From Limibacterium fermenti (GTDB lineage: Bacteria; Bacteroidota; Bacteroidia; Bacteroidales; Dysgonomonadaceae): a DNA stretch of 64,000 nucleotides. The translations under genes were made by a program, and so were the position numbers. A model generated the notes under the pieces. It was given only the letters and a program-made list of their open reading frames with translations, had not been told where the DNA came from and did not search any database. Below are positions 17,507-26,920 of the stretch, piece by piece. The DNA lies in assembly GCF_041902845.1 (NCBI RefSeq), contig NZ_CP159486.1:930001-994000 (forward strand), in the 5' to 3' direction. Each line of letters opens with the position of its first letter. Position 1 is the stretch's first letter.

Positions 17507-18487
17507 TTAGTATTTTTTCTTGAATCTACTGCGAAGCTTATGAAAGTATCCTTCCAAAGGGCCTATGTAAATCATTTTCCATAATCGGTAATATATCTTG
17601 GGCCTGAGTTCATCTTTTGCCGTGAGCAGGCTTTTGAGTTTCTTTTTCATCACGCAGAGAAATTCCTTACCTTCTTTTTTATCGGCTAGTAATTGCCCGT
17701 TCCTGAATGTTGATAAACAAGTATTGAGAATTCCTGATATGATTTCTCGATGCTCTTCCGCATTGTAGATATGATGTTTACGGATAAATTCGAGTCGGTC
17801 ATAATCGGCAAGGAAAACATGATAGTCTTTTGTAAAACTCCAGTCATGAGAGATACTTCCTTGACGTTGAACATAGTGGTAAAATGGGTGATCTATGTGG
17901 GCGACGGTTTGGCAAAGATTAACTACTTTATAGATAAGAGCATGATCTTCATAGAAATATCCTTCCGGAAACATGAGGGTATCAAATAACTCTCTTTTGA
18001 AAAGTTTAGAACAGAACGAATTATCGACTTTATCTCTGAAAATATCCTTAAGAACTTCCAAGGCAGGCATTACCCTAATTTTTCCCGTATTGGAAACCGG
18101 TGCAAACAAAGTACCGTTTTCATATTCATACCTCAAATTGCAAAAGACCATTTCGACATTCTTCGCTTGAAGAGTGTACAGCAGATATTCATACATGTCC
18201 GGATCTATATAATCATCACTGTCGATAAATCCAAAGTAAGGCGAACGGGCAATTTTCATTCCTTCATTGCGAGCAATAGAAGGCCCACCTACATTTAAGT
18301 GCAATACTTTAATACGGGGTTCAATCCGGGCGTATTCGTCGCATATTTCCGCAGATCCGTCTGAAGATAAATTTTCTACGAGAATGATTTCGATATCTAT
18401 CAGCGTTTGATTACGGATGGAATCAATACATCTTTTCAGATATCCTGCTGTATTATGTACAGGAACGATGACACTTATTATACTCAT
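17507..18487 (-). CDS. Glycosyltransferase family 2
   Basis: A 326-residue GT-A fold glycosyltransferase: ISVIVPVHNTAGYLKRCIDS at the start, ENLSSDGSAEICDEYA, and the FIDSDDYIDPDMYEYLL metal-binding block near residue 90. It probably adds a sugar to a lipid-linked surface polysaccharide at the cytoplasmic face of the inner membrane. The basic C-terminus (LRSRFKKKY) may contact the membrane. It follows the WbsX-like gene on the same strand with a 69-base gap. Confidence 0.9.
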   Translation of the reverse strand: MSIISVIVPVHNTAGYLKRCIDSIRNQTLIDIEIILVENLSSDGSAEICDEYARIEPRIKVLHLNVGGPSIARNEGMKIARSPYFGFIDSDDYIDPDMYEYLLYTLQAKNVEMVFCNLRYEYENGTLFAPVSNTGKIRVMPALEVLKDIFRDKVDNSFCSKLFKRELFDTLMFPEGYFYEDHALIYKVVNLCQTVAHIDHPFYHYVQRQGSISHDWSFTKDYHVFLADYDRLEFIRKHHIYNAEEHREIISGILNTCLSTFRNGQLLADKKEGKEFLCVMKKKLKSLLTAKDELRPKIYYRLWKMIYIGPLEGYFHKLRSRFKKKY

Positions 18488-18556
18488 AAATGATATGTAT
18501 GTAGAAATAATTTATCTCGCAAGGATGTTTTAGGAATTACTATTATAGACCTTTTA

Positions 18557-19654
18557 TCAATATCGATTTTTTATTTCTTTGAAAGCCGATAAATAAGCTT
18601 TACCATATTTTAGGTCCGGTTCCATATAATTGCCTTCCCCCCATTCATTCCACGATTTTATAAAACATATCTTGTGTCCCTTTTTATGGGCCAGTTGAGA
18701 AAATACTTGTTCGACATGTTCTTTGAAAAGCTGTGGAGTAGATTGGTCAATTACAATGCCGTCTTTTTGGCTTCTTGGCGTATGGTCCCAGTTGGGAATA
18801 ATAGTTGGAAAAACATCGGGATAATTATCCTCTTCGATGTTAAAATATTTCATAGCTTCTTTATATTTAACAATGATAGGAGTATGTCTCCACTTTCTAA
18901 TCTTTTTGATAATCTTTCTTTCAAAAAAATTACGATGATAAAGGAATTCGAGAATATGTACGGGATTTACAGCATCAAAGCCCTTATTTAATATCTGTTC
19001 CCTGAATTTTTCGGGGCTCCTGTATTGTCCGATAAAGTAAATACCATCCAAACCGTTTTGAACAGCGAGTTCCTGCCATTTTTTTATAAAGTTGGCTACC
19101 TCGGGAAAGTCTAAAGGTTTATAGATCATAAAGGCCGGCTTATTATCTATCTTTATATATCGCTTGTCTTTAAAAGCTTCTAATAGTGCATAGAAATGGT
19201 CTTCATATTCTTTACTATCTCCGTACGTTTGCTCCATTAACATCTCTTTGCTGATGAATGATCCTTCCATTTTCCAGAATTTAGAATGCCAGCTTTCATT
19301 TGCCCAGCAAAGCATAAAGGGGAAATCGGGGGAGCCGGATTGGAGGACTTCGTTAAAAGGTCTTTCCAATAATTGTCTACCGTGTCCGAACCAATAATGA
19401 TAATAGCAAAACCCATCTATACCATGTTCCTTTGCCATACGCGCCTGTTCAAGTCGTACCTCCGGTACTCGTAAATCGTAATAACCTAAGTCTCCCGGTA
19501 CTTTAGGTTGGTCATGTCCTTTAAACAATGGTTTTGCTTTTCCTACGTTTGTCCATTCGGTGAATCCCTTTCCCCACCATTCATCGTTTTCGTTAATAGG
19601 ATGGTATTGAGGAAGGTATAGCGCAATAGCCTTTATAGTAGTTTCATCTTTCAT
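18557..19654 (-). CDS. WbsX-like glycosyltransferase / GH99-like protein
   Basis: 365 residues with the WbsX (Glyco_tranf_WbsX, GH99-like) pattern: AIALYLPQYHPINENDEWWG, GFTEWTNVGKAKPLF, GIDGFCYYHYWFGHGRQLLE, FMLCWANESW and the C-terminal SWNEWGEGNYMEPD. This family occurs in O-antigen and rhamnan clusters. Whether it is a transferase or a hydrolase is not settled. Its start at 19654 lies back to back with the divergent GT4 gene, with a shared ~150-base promoter region. Confidence 0.88.
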   Translation of the reverse strand: MKDETTIKAIALYLPQYHPINENDEWWGKGFTEWTNVGKAKPLFKGHDQPKVPGDLGYYDLRVPEVRLEQARMAKEHGIDGFCYYHYWFGHGRQLLERPFNEVLQSGSPDFPFMLCWANESWHSKFWKMEGSFISKEMLMEQTYGDSKEYEDHFYALLEAFKDKRYIKIDNKPAFMIYKPLDFPEVANFIKKWQELAVQNGLDGIYFIGQYRSPEKFREQILNKGFDAVNPVHILEFLYHRNFFERKIIKKIRKWRHTPIIVKYKEAMKYFNIEEDNYPDVFPTIIPNWDHTPRSQKDGIVIDQSTPQLFKEHVEQVFSQLAHKKGHKICFIKSWNEWGEGNYMEPDLKYGKAYLSAFKEIKNRY

Positions 19655-19810
19655 TTCAATCTATTTTGTACCAGTTGTTTTAATCTCCAACATTAATGTC
19701 CGCAAAATTACAATTAATTATTAATATCAAAAAAATATAGTACTTTTGCTTTCAAAATTGATATTTGTCATCAGTGAAAAAACATGCGAGTTAATATGAT
19801 CGCTATTGTT

Positions 19811-21049
19811 ATGGAAAAAATTTGTTTTGTTGTTTGTCAGTATGGTGATGACGTGAATGGAGGAGCTGAAGTGCATTGCAAGATGCTGGCCGAACGTTTG
19901 TCTTCTTACTATAAAGTGGATATTATTACTACGAAAATTATAAATTACCATACATTTGAAGAATACTACACAACTTCTCATGAAATAATCAATGATATCA
20001 ATGTCTTTAGGTTTTCAACGATGCCTTTTGATGCCGAACTTCATAATCAGTGGAGAAAACGGACAAAATGGCCTCGGAAATTTCGTAGAACCTTGTTCAG
20101 GGTAGGGCTTTTAAGGCCGATAGCAAAAATTTTTCCGATTTGGAATTTCGGAGTCGGAAAAGAGATTGAGATGGTAAAAACCCATGGGTTTTATTCTGCC
20201 GATTTACTTACTTACTTGCGAGATCATAAGGACGATTATAAAGCCATCATCTTTATGACATATTATTGGTCTCATACTATATTCGGTTCAATGATTGCTC
20301 CGGAGAAAAGTATTCTCATCCCTACGGCACATAATGAAAGCGATCTTTTCCGGCCAATTCAGACACACGTGTTCACCAAAGTGAAACATATCGCTTTCAA
20401 TACAGAGGAAGAACAAAAATTGGCTGAAAATATCTTCGGCAGTAAGATGTCCGACCATTCAATCGTGGCCGTCGGAGTGGAAATGAATGCCGATATACCT
20501 TCTAAAGAAGAATTGTATGAAAAGTTCAGTCTTCCCGAAATGTATATCCTTTATTTTGGTAGAATATCTCACTCAAAAAACGTAGATACATTAATTGCTT
20601 GGTTTATCGATTATAAACGGAAATATCCGAGCGAACTGAAATTGGTTTTGACCGGAAGGCTTTTTCAGGATAAAATAGATCATCCGGATGTTATGTATAC
20701 AGGCTTTGTAACGGAGGGCGAAAAGTTGGGATTGATCAAACATGCCAAGTTAGTCGTAAATCCTTCCAAACATGAAAGCTTGTCTTTATTACTTTTAGAA
20801 GCCATGAAGTTAGGAAAAACGGTACTTGTCAACGGGCGGTCGGAAGTGATGAAAGCGCATTGTATAAAAAGCGGCTTTGCAGCGGATTATTATCTGTCAA
20901 AGAGAGATTTTGAAAATAAAATGCAGCAATACGTTTTCGGAGATAAGGCGATAAACGGCGATAACGACAAGGCAATAGCGTATGTAACTCAGTATTATGA
21001 TTGGGATGTCATCATTAACCGATTAAAAAATATTATTTCATGTATGTAA
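19811..21049 (+). CDS. Glycosyltransferase family 4
   Basis: A GT-B fold transferase of 412 residues. The N-terminal domain begins EKICFVVCQYGDDVNGGAEV (sugar-acceptor side, GGAE motif). The C-terminal donor-binding domain has YFGRISHSKNVDTLI, LTGRLF and NPSKHESLSLLLLEAMKLG, with the retaining-type E..E catalytic block. ATG 19811 is preferred over ATGs at 19784 and 19796 because it gives the usual M(E/K)KICFV start. TACTTTTG at 19741-19748 is a possible -7 box. The 3' end overlaps the next gene by 10 bases, indicating co-translation. Confidence 0.9.
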   Translation: MEKICFVVCQYGDDVNGGAEVHCKMLAERLSSYYKVDIITTKIINYHTFEEYYTTSHEIINDINVFRFSTMPFDAELHNQWRKRTKWPRKFRRTLFRVGLLRPIAKIFPIWNFGVGKEIEMVKTHGFYSADLLTYLRDHKDDYKAIIFMTYYWSHTIFGSMIAPEKSILIPTAHNESDLFRPIQTHVFTKVKHIAFNTEEEQKLAENIFGSKMSDHSIVAVGVEMNADIPSKEELYEKFSLPEMYILYFGRISHSKNVDTLIAWFIDYKRKYPSELKLVLTGRLFQDKIDHPDVMYTGFVTEGEKLGLIKHAKLVVNPSKHESLSLLLLEAMKLGKTVLVNGRSEVMKAHCIKSGFAADYYLSKRDFENKMQQYVFGDKAINGDNDKAIAYVTQYYDWDVIINRLKNIISCM

Positions 21050-21852
21050 AACCCACCATAGCTTTATTGATTTCGACCTATAATTGGCCTGAAGCGTTAA
21101 CACTTTGTTTGGAAAGTGGCCTCCGTCAAACCGTACTCCCTAATGAATTTATCATCGCCGATGATGGATCGGGGCCGGAAACAAAATCTGTTGTGGATCG
21201 CTTTCGCGACGAAACAACCGAGCAGTTCGTACATGTCTGGCATGAAGACAAGGGATTCCGACTGTGCCATATCCGGAACAAGGCTATTGCGCAAGCCAAA
21301 TCGGATTATATTATCCAAATCGACGGCGATGTTATCCTTGACAAAGACTTCATAAAAGATCATGTCGCTTTGCGAAAAGATAATCGTTTTGTAATTGGAA
21401 GCCGTGCGATGCTCAATAAAGAATTTTCCGAAAGGCTTTTGGCCTCTCAAACATTGTCAAGTGCTGAAGAGTTTAGGCGAAATGCAAAGAATAAAATGAA
21501 TGCTAAAAGAATCCCATGGCTGACGCCGTTATTTTCCTCCCGTTATAAAAATAGGGGAAAGTATACATACTATGCCAAAGGATGCAATATGGCTTTTTGG
21601 AGAAAGTCAATCATTGAAATAAACGGTTATAATGAAGATATAGAGGGGTGGGGAGCAGAAGACTCCGAACTCATCGCTCGATTAATGATGCTGGGAGAAA
21701 AAAAACTCTTCTTAAAATTTGCAGGAATTCAGTATCATATTTGGCATAAATTTGCTTCGAGAGATCGAGAAGAGACCAATGATGCTATTTTAGAAAATAC
21801 GATTGCATCGCAATCTTTCAGGACTGTTAACGGGATCGATAAATATTTGTAA
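21040..21852 (+). CDS. Glycosyltransferase family 2 (galactosyltransferase-like), copy 1
   Basis: 270 residues: TIALLISTYNWPEALTLCLE, IIADDGSG, WHEDKGFRLCHIRNKAI, IQIDGDVILDKDFI and a C-terminal Glyco_transf_7C block GYNEDIEGWGAEDSELIARL. The DGD triplet should bind the metal and nucleotide sugar, and the WGAEDSE block the acceptor. It is a paralogue of the next gene, sharing the WHEDxGFRxC..NKAI segment. Its stop overlaps the next start by one base. Confidence 0.9.
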   Translation: MYVKPTIALLISTYNWPEALTLCLESGLRQTVLPNEFIIADDGSGPETKSVVDRFRDETTEQFVHVWHEDKGFRLCHIRNKAIAQAKSDYIIQIDGDVILDKDFIKDHVALRKDNRFVIGSRAMLNKEFSERLLASQTLSSAEEFRRNAKNKMNAKRIPWLTPLFSSRYKNRGKYTYYAKGCNMAFWRKSIIEINGYNEDIEGWGAEDSELIARLMMLGEKKLFLKFAGIQYHIWHKFASRDREETNDAILENTIASQSFRTVNGIDKYL

Positions 21853-22667
21853 TGTATATGTTTGCATCGGTTATTATCAGCACCTATAATTCCCCCGAAT
21901 GGCTGGAGAAAGTTTTGATCGGGTATGCCGTTCAATCCAATCCGGATATCGAGATTGTCATAGCGGACGATGGTTCGGAAGAAGCAACGAAAGAGGTAAT
22001 CGATCGGTATAAAAGCCAGTTTCGTTCACTCAAGCATGTATGGCATGAAGACATGGGTTTCCGAAAATGCGAGATTTTAAATAAAGCGATCTTGGCATCC
22101 ACCACCGATTATCTAATCTTCACTGATGGAGATTGCATCCCTCGAAAAGATTTTGTACAGGCGCATATTGATCACCGTAAGGAAAATTGTTTTCTTTCGG
22201 GAGGATATTTTAAGCTTCCCATGAGTATTTCACAACTTATCAATCCTGAAGATATTATTCGACAAAACTGTTTTTCTCTACGTTGGCTTAAAGATCGAGG
22301 ACTGGCACATTCTTTTAAAAACAATAAATTGAGCAAAAACAATATGTGGGTTGATCTGCTGAACAGGATAACGACTACTAATCCGACGTGGAACGGGCAT
22401 AATGCGTCTGGTTGGAAAAAAGATATTGTAGCGGTAAACGGATTCGACGAGCGGATGAAATATGGTGGTGAGGATAGGGAGTTGGGAGAACGACTGGAAA
22501 ACACCGGAATAAAGGGCTTACAAATAAGATATAAGGCGATTTGTATTCATCTCGATCATAGTCGCGGCTATGCCAACGAAAAAGATTGGAAGATCAATAA
22601 TCAAATCCGTCAAGAAACAAAACAGAATCGTGCAAAAAGGACATCCTTTGGGATTGTCAAAAGCTAA
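21852..22667 (+). CDS. Glycosyltransferase family 2 (galactosyltransferase-like), copy 2
   Basis: 271 residues, tandem paralogue of the preceding gene: SVIISTYNSPEWLEKVLIGY, IVIADDGSEE, WHEDMGFRKCEILNKAI, FTDGDCIPRKDFVQAH and GFDERMKYGGEDRELGERLE. The acceptor block differs (YGGEDRE against WGAEDSE), which suggests different linkage or acceptor specificity. TAATG overlap with copy 1 implies translational coupling. About 150 bases without a gene follow before the convergent GT9 gene. Confidence 0.9.
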   Translation: MYMFASVIISTYNSPEWLEKVLIGYAVQSNPDIEIVIADDGSEEATKEVIDRYKSQFRSLKHVWHEDMGFRKCEILNKAILASTTDYLIFTDGDCIPRKDFVQAHIDHRKENCFLSGGYFKLPMSISQLINPEDIIRQNCFSLRWLKDRGLAHSFKNNKLSKNNMWVDLLNRITTTNPTWNGHNASGWKKDIVAVNGFDERMKYGGEDRELGERLENTGIKGLQIRYKAICIHLDHSRGYANEKDWKINNQIRQETKQNRAKRTSFGIVKS

Positions 22668-22820
22668 GGATACTTCAATTTTTGCAGTAACGCTTTTATT
22701 CGGGAATATGCGGATGCGAATTATACTTAGGAGGAGGACTATAGACGCTGATCTTTTCTGTTTATTAGGAAAATTCATAGATAATGTAAAATAGACCTCG
22801 CTATTTCTTTCCCTTTGTAA

Positions 22821-23840
22821 CTATTCTTCGATTTTTGCAATGACTTTCTCGTATGGTAGTCCATACATGCAGGCGTAGTCGCCCCGATAGCAGGCCTTTT
22901 TGCCGGATACGGAGCAGGGGCGGCAGTATAAGTCTATTTGCAGGGCATCATCCATGGACTGCTTCCATCCCATAAATCCGGCATAAGGATGGGTGGCTCC
23001 CCATAACGAAATGACTCGCGTCCCCACGAGGGATGCCAAATGCATGTTGCCCGAATCCATGGAAATCATGACATCCAAATAGGACATTAACGCTAATTCT
23101 TCATCCATTGTTAGTTTTCCCACTACCGATACGAGGGCGGGATATTTCCTTACCCATTGTTCCACGGTTTTTTTTTCTTCGGCTCCTCCGCCAAAAAGGA
23201 AAACCTTTGTGTCGTCTTGCCGGGCCAAATGTGCCAATACTTTTTCTTGCAACTCCAACGGATAAATCTTACCCTTGTGACGGGCAAACGGGGCAACACC
23301 GATCCATCTTTTTGTTTTGCCTTCGGCTATTTCCGGAATGGGGGGGAGCGGAGGCTGATTATCTTCAAAAATGGATGAAAAAGAATATTCGAAAGAATAG
23401 CCTAAGGTTTCCAAGACTTCCTTATAACGTGTAAAAGTCGATTTGAGCGGGATGTAAATTTTATTTTTTTTTCGAGTCAGTTTTTCTTTCTCACGATATC
23501 CTTTATGCATGCGTACCGTCCGTATGCCGCTCCATCGAAAGCGAAAATCAAGATAATAGGTGCGCAAAACCGAATGAAAGTCCGCGATCATATCGAATTG
23601 CTCCGCCTTTAGAGTCTTGTATAATCGGTTTAGGCCTTTGAGCCCTTTATATTCTTTTTTCAGATCGACGCCGATGAACCGTACGTTTGCGGGCATATAA
23701 CGGAATATGGGGGCAAACGACGTACGGCTCAAGACCGATATTTGGTGTTGAGGATATTGTTTTGCGAAAGAATGGACGACCGGAACGGTCATGGCCACAT
23801 CTCCCAAAGCGGAAAGCCGTATGATCAATATTCGGGACAT
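22821..23840 (-). CDS. Glycosyltransferase family 9 (heptosyltransferase-like)
   Basis: A 339-residue GT-B protein: RILIIRLSALGDVAMTVPVV at the N-terminus, GVAPFARHKGKIYPLEL, LFGGGAEEKKTVEQW, ISMDSGNMHLASLVGTRVIS and ISLWGATHPYAGF. GT9 enzymes transfer heptose or related sugars to the LPS core. The C-terminal Cys-rich DLYCRPCSVSGKKACYRGDY is typical of Bacteroidota members. It lies 28 bases downstream of the DUF4254 gene and is likely co-transcribed. Confidence 0.92.
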   Translation of the reverse strand: MSRILIIRLSALGDVAMTVPVVHSFAKQYPQHQISVLSRTSFAPIFRYMPANVRFIGVDLKKEYKGLKGLNRLYKTLKAEQFDMIADFHSVLRTYYLDFRFRWSGIRTVRMHKGYREKEKLTRKKNKIYIPLKSTFTRYKEVLETLGYSFEYSFSSIFEDNQPPLPPIPEIAEGKTKRWIGVAPFARHKGKIYPLELQEKVLAHLARQDDTKVFLFGGGAEEKKTVEQWVRKYPALVSVVGKLTMDEELALMSYLDVMISMDSGNMHLASLVGTRVISLWGATHPYAGFMGWKQSMDDALQIDLYCRPCSVSGKKACYRGDYACMYGLPYEKVIAKIEE

Positions 23841-23868
23841 ATACGAGCAAGTGAAGCCTGTACGGATG

Positions 23869-24483
23869 TTATTTTTTATTTTTACCGTATAATACAGGGT
23901 TGAGCGAAGGGTCGTTATACATTTTCATCTGTCGATAAACCTTCATGTATTTCCGGCCTTGGGCAATGTCGTCCAGAAGCCGGTCGATGGCTGCCGAAAG
24001 ATCGACTCGTTGCTCCATCAGAACATTTAGTTTTTGCCGGCAGGAAATCAGATGCTGCTGATCGGTATCCATCCGGTTCACCTCTTCGCGCATGTGATAG
24101 ATTTTAATCGCCAATATCGATAACCGGTCGATGGCCCATGCCGGACTTTCGGTATTGATGACCGCGTCATTTGCCGGAACAATAAGTTGAAAGTGGTGCA
24201 AAAAGTAGTTGTCGATTTTCTCAACCAAATCGGTACGTTCCTGATTCGATCGATCGATCCACCTTTTAATTTCCAATGCTTCTTTGGGGAGTATGTCCGG
24301 GTCACGGATAATATCTTCCAAATGCCACTGCACTACATCAATCCAATTCTTTTCATACAAGAAATACTCAATGGTGTCCGGCTCATAAGGGTTTTCCATC
24401 TGAGCGGATACGGAGTTTTTTAAATGATACGCTTCTGTTGCCTCGTCAAAAATAGCATTTGCTTTTGCACTAAAACTTTTCAT
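23869..24483 (-). CDS. DUF4254 protein
   Basis: 204 residues from ATG 24483 (MKSFSAKANAIFDEATEAYH). The acidic, helical sequence with YEPDTIEYFLYEKNWIDVVQ, WHLEDIIRDPDI and IDRLSILAIKIYHM fits DUF4254, whose members sit beside GT9 genes in Bacteroidota and have no established activity. An upstream frame to 24624 crosses the promoter region and is not supported. TATCTTTG (24512-24505, minus) is a plausible -7 box just before this ATG. Linkage to GT9 suggests a role in LPS core synthesis. Confidence 0.85.
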   Translation of the reverse strand: MKSFSAKANAIFDEATEAYHLKNSVSAQMENPYEPDTIEYFLYEKNWIDVVQWHLEDIIRDPDILPKEALEIKRWIDRSNQERTDLVEKIDNYFLHHFQLIVPANDAVINTESPAWAIDRLSILAIKIYHMREEVNRMDTDQQHLISCRQKLNVLMEQRVDLSAAIDRLLDDIAQGRKYMKVYRQMKMYNDPSLNPVLYGKNKK

Positions 24484-24520
24484 GTTCAGTTGGTTTAGTT
24501 GGTGCAAAGATAAATAAGTT

Positions 24521-24551
24521 TTTGGTAGCGGAAAAATTTTCCCTACTTTTG
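24521..24551 (+). promoter_or_regulatory. Promoter of nfnAB
   Basis: TTTG at 24521-24524, 19 bases, TACTTTTG at 24544-24551, facing nfnA whose ATG follows 54 bases later. It is divergent to the DUF4254 promoter. Confidence 0.75.
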
Positions 24552-24605
24552 TCGTCACATAGTCTGTTATCTTCATGAAGTTATCATATTCAATCTTATA
24601 TTTTG

Positions 24606-25388
24606 ATGAATAAAATTGTCTCAAAGGTCGTTTTTTCAGATCGGGTCGTAAGCTTCGAGATCGAAGCTCCTCTTATCGCTAAGAGCCGAAAGGCCGGGCA
24701 TTTTGTCATTGTACGTGTCGGTAAAAAAGGCGAACGGGTGCCGTATACCATCGCTTCATCGGATCTAAAAAAGGGAACCATTACGCTGGTCATTCAGCGG
24801 GTGGGTAAATCGTCGCAAAAGATATGCGATTTAGAGGTAGGGGATTCCATAACCGATATGGTCGGTCCCTTGGGACAGGCCACGCATCTGGAAAAGTTCG
24901 GAACGGTACTGTGTGCCGGAGGCGGAGTAGGAGTCGCGCCCATGTTGCCGATTATTGAAGCGATGAAAAAAGCCGGTAATAGGGTCGTGAGTGTGTTGGC
25001 CGCCCGTACTAAAGAGTTGATTATCCTCGAAGAACAGGTCCGCACTTTTTCGGATGAGGTGATTGTGATGACCGATGACGGCTCGTATGGCGAAAAGGGA
25101 TTGATTACGACCGGAATCGAACAAGTTATCCAAAGAGAACCGGTGGATCAGTGTGTGACCATCGGGCCGGCCATTATGATGAAGTTTGCTGCTCAGATGA
25201 CTAAAAAGTATAACGTGCCGACAATCGCTTCGCTCAATACGATTATGGTAGATGGTACCGGAATGTGCGGGGCTTGCAGGGTTACGGTGGGCGGAAAAAC
25301 ACGTTTCGTATGTGTGGACGGCCCCGAGTTTGATGCGCATCAAGTCGATTTCGACGAGATGATGATGCGGTTAAAAGCGTATAATTGA
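24606..25388 (+). CDS. nfnA: NADH-dependent ferredoxin:NADP+ oxidoreductase, small subunit
   Basis: A 260-residue FAD/NAD-binding protein of the ferredoxin-NADP reductase type: GHFVIVRVGKKGERVPYTI (flavin site), MVGPLGQATHLEKFGTVLCA, GGGVGVAPMLPIIEAM (NAD site) and a C-terminal GTGMCGACRVTV...FVCVDGPEFDAHQVDF whose cysteines ligate a [2Fe-2S] cluster. With NfnB it forms the electron-bifurcating complex that couples NADH and ferredoxin to NADP+. ATG 24606 is preferred to the TTG just upstream. A 50-base gap with a short period-7 repeat separates it from nfnB. Confidence 0.9.
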   Translation: MNKIVSKVVFSDRVVSFEIEAPLIAKSRKAGHFVIVRVGKKGERVPYTIASSDLKKGTITLVIQRVGKSSQKICDLEVGDSITDMVGPLGQATHLEKFGTVLCAGGGVGVAPMLPIIEAMKKAGNRVVSVLAARTKELIILEEQVRTFSDEVIVMTDDGSYGEKGLITTGIEQVIQREPVDQCVTIGPAIMMKFAAQMTKKYNVPTIASLNTIMVDGTGMCGACRVTVGGKTRFVCVDGPEFDAHQVDFDEMMMRLKAYN

Positions 25389-25413
25389 GATTCGAGATTG
25401 GAAATTGGATTGG
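25387..25413. repeat. Short period-7 repeat in nfnA-nfnB gap
   Basis: GAGATTC, GAGATTG, GAAATTG and a GATTG start follow in 7-base steps between the two nfn genes. It resembles the other period-7 arrays in layout but uses different words. Confidence 0.6.
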
Positions 25414-25438
25414 AGCCTGATAATTATTGAATCTTGAA

Positions 25439-26914
25439 ATGAAAGAAATGGAATATTTACAGATAGGACGCAATCAGCCCTGGCGCGAATCGCTGCGGAA
25501 GAACATGAAGAATAAAGAACGGCTGCAATTGGCGCGCACTAAAATGCCGGAACGCGATCCGGACGTCCGTAGCCGGAATTATCAGGAAGTTAATTTGGGG
25601 TTGACTTACGAGCAGGCGCTGGCTGAGTCCCATCGCTGTCTGGATTGTGTCAATCCTACGTGTATTTCGGGGTGTCCGGTGGGTATCAACATTCCCAAGT
25701 TTATAAAGAACATCGAACGCGGAGAGATACTGGAGGCGGCAAAAACACTGAAAGAAACCAGTGTGCTTCCCGCTGTGTGCGGGCGGGTATGCCCCCAGGA
25801 ACGTCAATGCGAAAGCCAATGTTTTTATACTCAGAAATTGAAGAAAGAACCGTTGGCCATCGGTTATCTCGAACGTTTTGCCGCGGATTACGAACGTGAA
25901 AGCGGCGAGGTATCCCTACCCGAGGTGGCGCCTTCGAATGGACTGAAAGTGGCTGTTGTGGGATCGGGTCCTGCGGGGCTCGCTTTTGCGGCCGATATGG
26001 TGAAAGCCGGGTATCGGGTTACGGTTTTCGAAGCGCTACATGAATTGGGAGGCGTGCTTCGCTATGGAATACCGGAGTTCCGGTTGCCTAATGATATTGT
26101 GGAAGTGGAGATTGAAAGCCTTCGAAAAATGGGTGTGGAGTTTGTGACGAATTGTATCGTCGGGAAGACTATTTCGCAAGAAGATCTCCGGGAAGAAAAA
26201 TTTAAGGGCCTTTTTATAGGAAGTGGTGCCGGATTGCCCAACTTTATGAATATCCCGGGGGAGAATCTCATCGGTGTGATGTCTTGTAATGAGTATCTTA
26301 CCCGTGTAAATCTCATGCAGGCGATTGATCCCGAAAGCGACACCCCCGTATATAAAGGAAAAAAAGTCGCTGTTATCGGCGGAGGAAATACCGCTATGGA
26401 TGCCGTGCGTACGGCTCGCCGTTTGGGAGCCGAAACGGCGATGATCGTGTATCGGCGGTCGGAGCAGGAGATGCCGGCGCGTCTTGAAGAAATAAAGCAT
26501 GCCAAAGAAGAAGGGGTTGTTTTTCTTACATTGCATAATCCCCTCCGTTATGAAGGCGATGAACGGGGACGTGTACAACGGATGCTGCTTCAGCGGATGG
26601 AACTTGGACAACCCGACGGGTCGGGGCGTTGTCGTCCGGTACCCGTGGAAGGCGATACGGCCTGGATAGAGGTCGATGAAGTGATCGTCAGCGTGGGAGT
26701 ATCACCCAATCCGTTGATACCGCAATCGTTCTCGGGGTTGGAGGTTACTCCCCGGGGAACGGTGGTGGTGAATGCCGAAACGATGCAGACGGGCGAAGAA
26801 TCTATCTTTGCCGGGGGCGATATCGTACGAGGCGGAGCCACCGTCATTCTTGCCATGGGCGACGGCCGGAAAGCAGCGAAAACAATGGATGATTTTTTAA
26901 AGATAAAAGCATGA
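25439..26914 (+). CDS. nfnB: NfnB / glutamate synthase-type NADPH oxidoreductase subunit
   Basis: 491 residues. N-terminal double [4Fe-4S] domain: CLDCVNPTCISGCPVGINIP and CGRVCPQERQCESQC. Two Rossmann folds follow: VAVVGSGPAGLAFAADM (FAD) and VAVIGGGNTAMDAVRTARR (NADPH), then VYRRSEQEMPARLEEIKHA and FAGGDIVRGGATVILAMGDG at the C-terminus. Sequence alone could also fit the GltA-type small subunit, but adjacency to nfnA favours the bifurcating Nfn complex. ATG 25439 was chosen over the upstream TTG; 25448 is also possible. Confidence 0.9.
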   Translation: MKEMEYLQIGRNQPWRESLRKNMKNKERLQLARTKMPERDPDVRSRNYQEVNLGLTYEQALAESHRCLDCVNPTCISGCPVGINIPKFIKNIERGEILEAAKTLKETSVLPAVCGRVCPQERQCESQCFYTQKLKKEPLAIGYLERFAADYERESGEVSLPEVAPSNGLKVAVVGSGPAGLAFAADMVKAGYRVTVFEALHELGGVLRYGIPEFRLPNDIVEVEIESLRKMGVEFVTNCIVGKTISQEDLREEKFKGLFIGSGAGLPNFMNIPGENLIGVMSCNEYLTRVNLMQAIDPESDTPVYKGKKVAVIGGGNTAMDAVRTARRLGAETAMIVYRRSEQEMPARLEEIKHAKEEGVVFLTLHNPLRYEGDERGRVQRMLLQRMELGQPDGSGRCRPVPVEGDTAWIEVDEVIVSVGVSPNPLIPQSFSGLEVTPRGTVVVNAETMQTGEESIFAGGDIVRGGATVILAMGDGRKAAKTMDDFLKIKA

Positions 26915-26920
26915 CCCTCT

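Noticed and set aside
22570..22794. Small plus-strand frame after the second GT2 gene
   Set aside because: It begins inside the GT2 gene in another frame and shows no family pattern or promoter.
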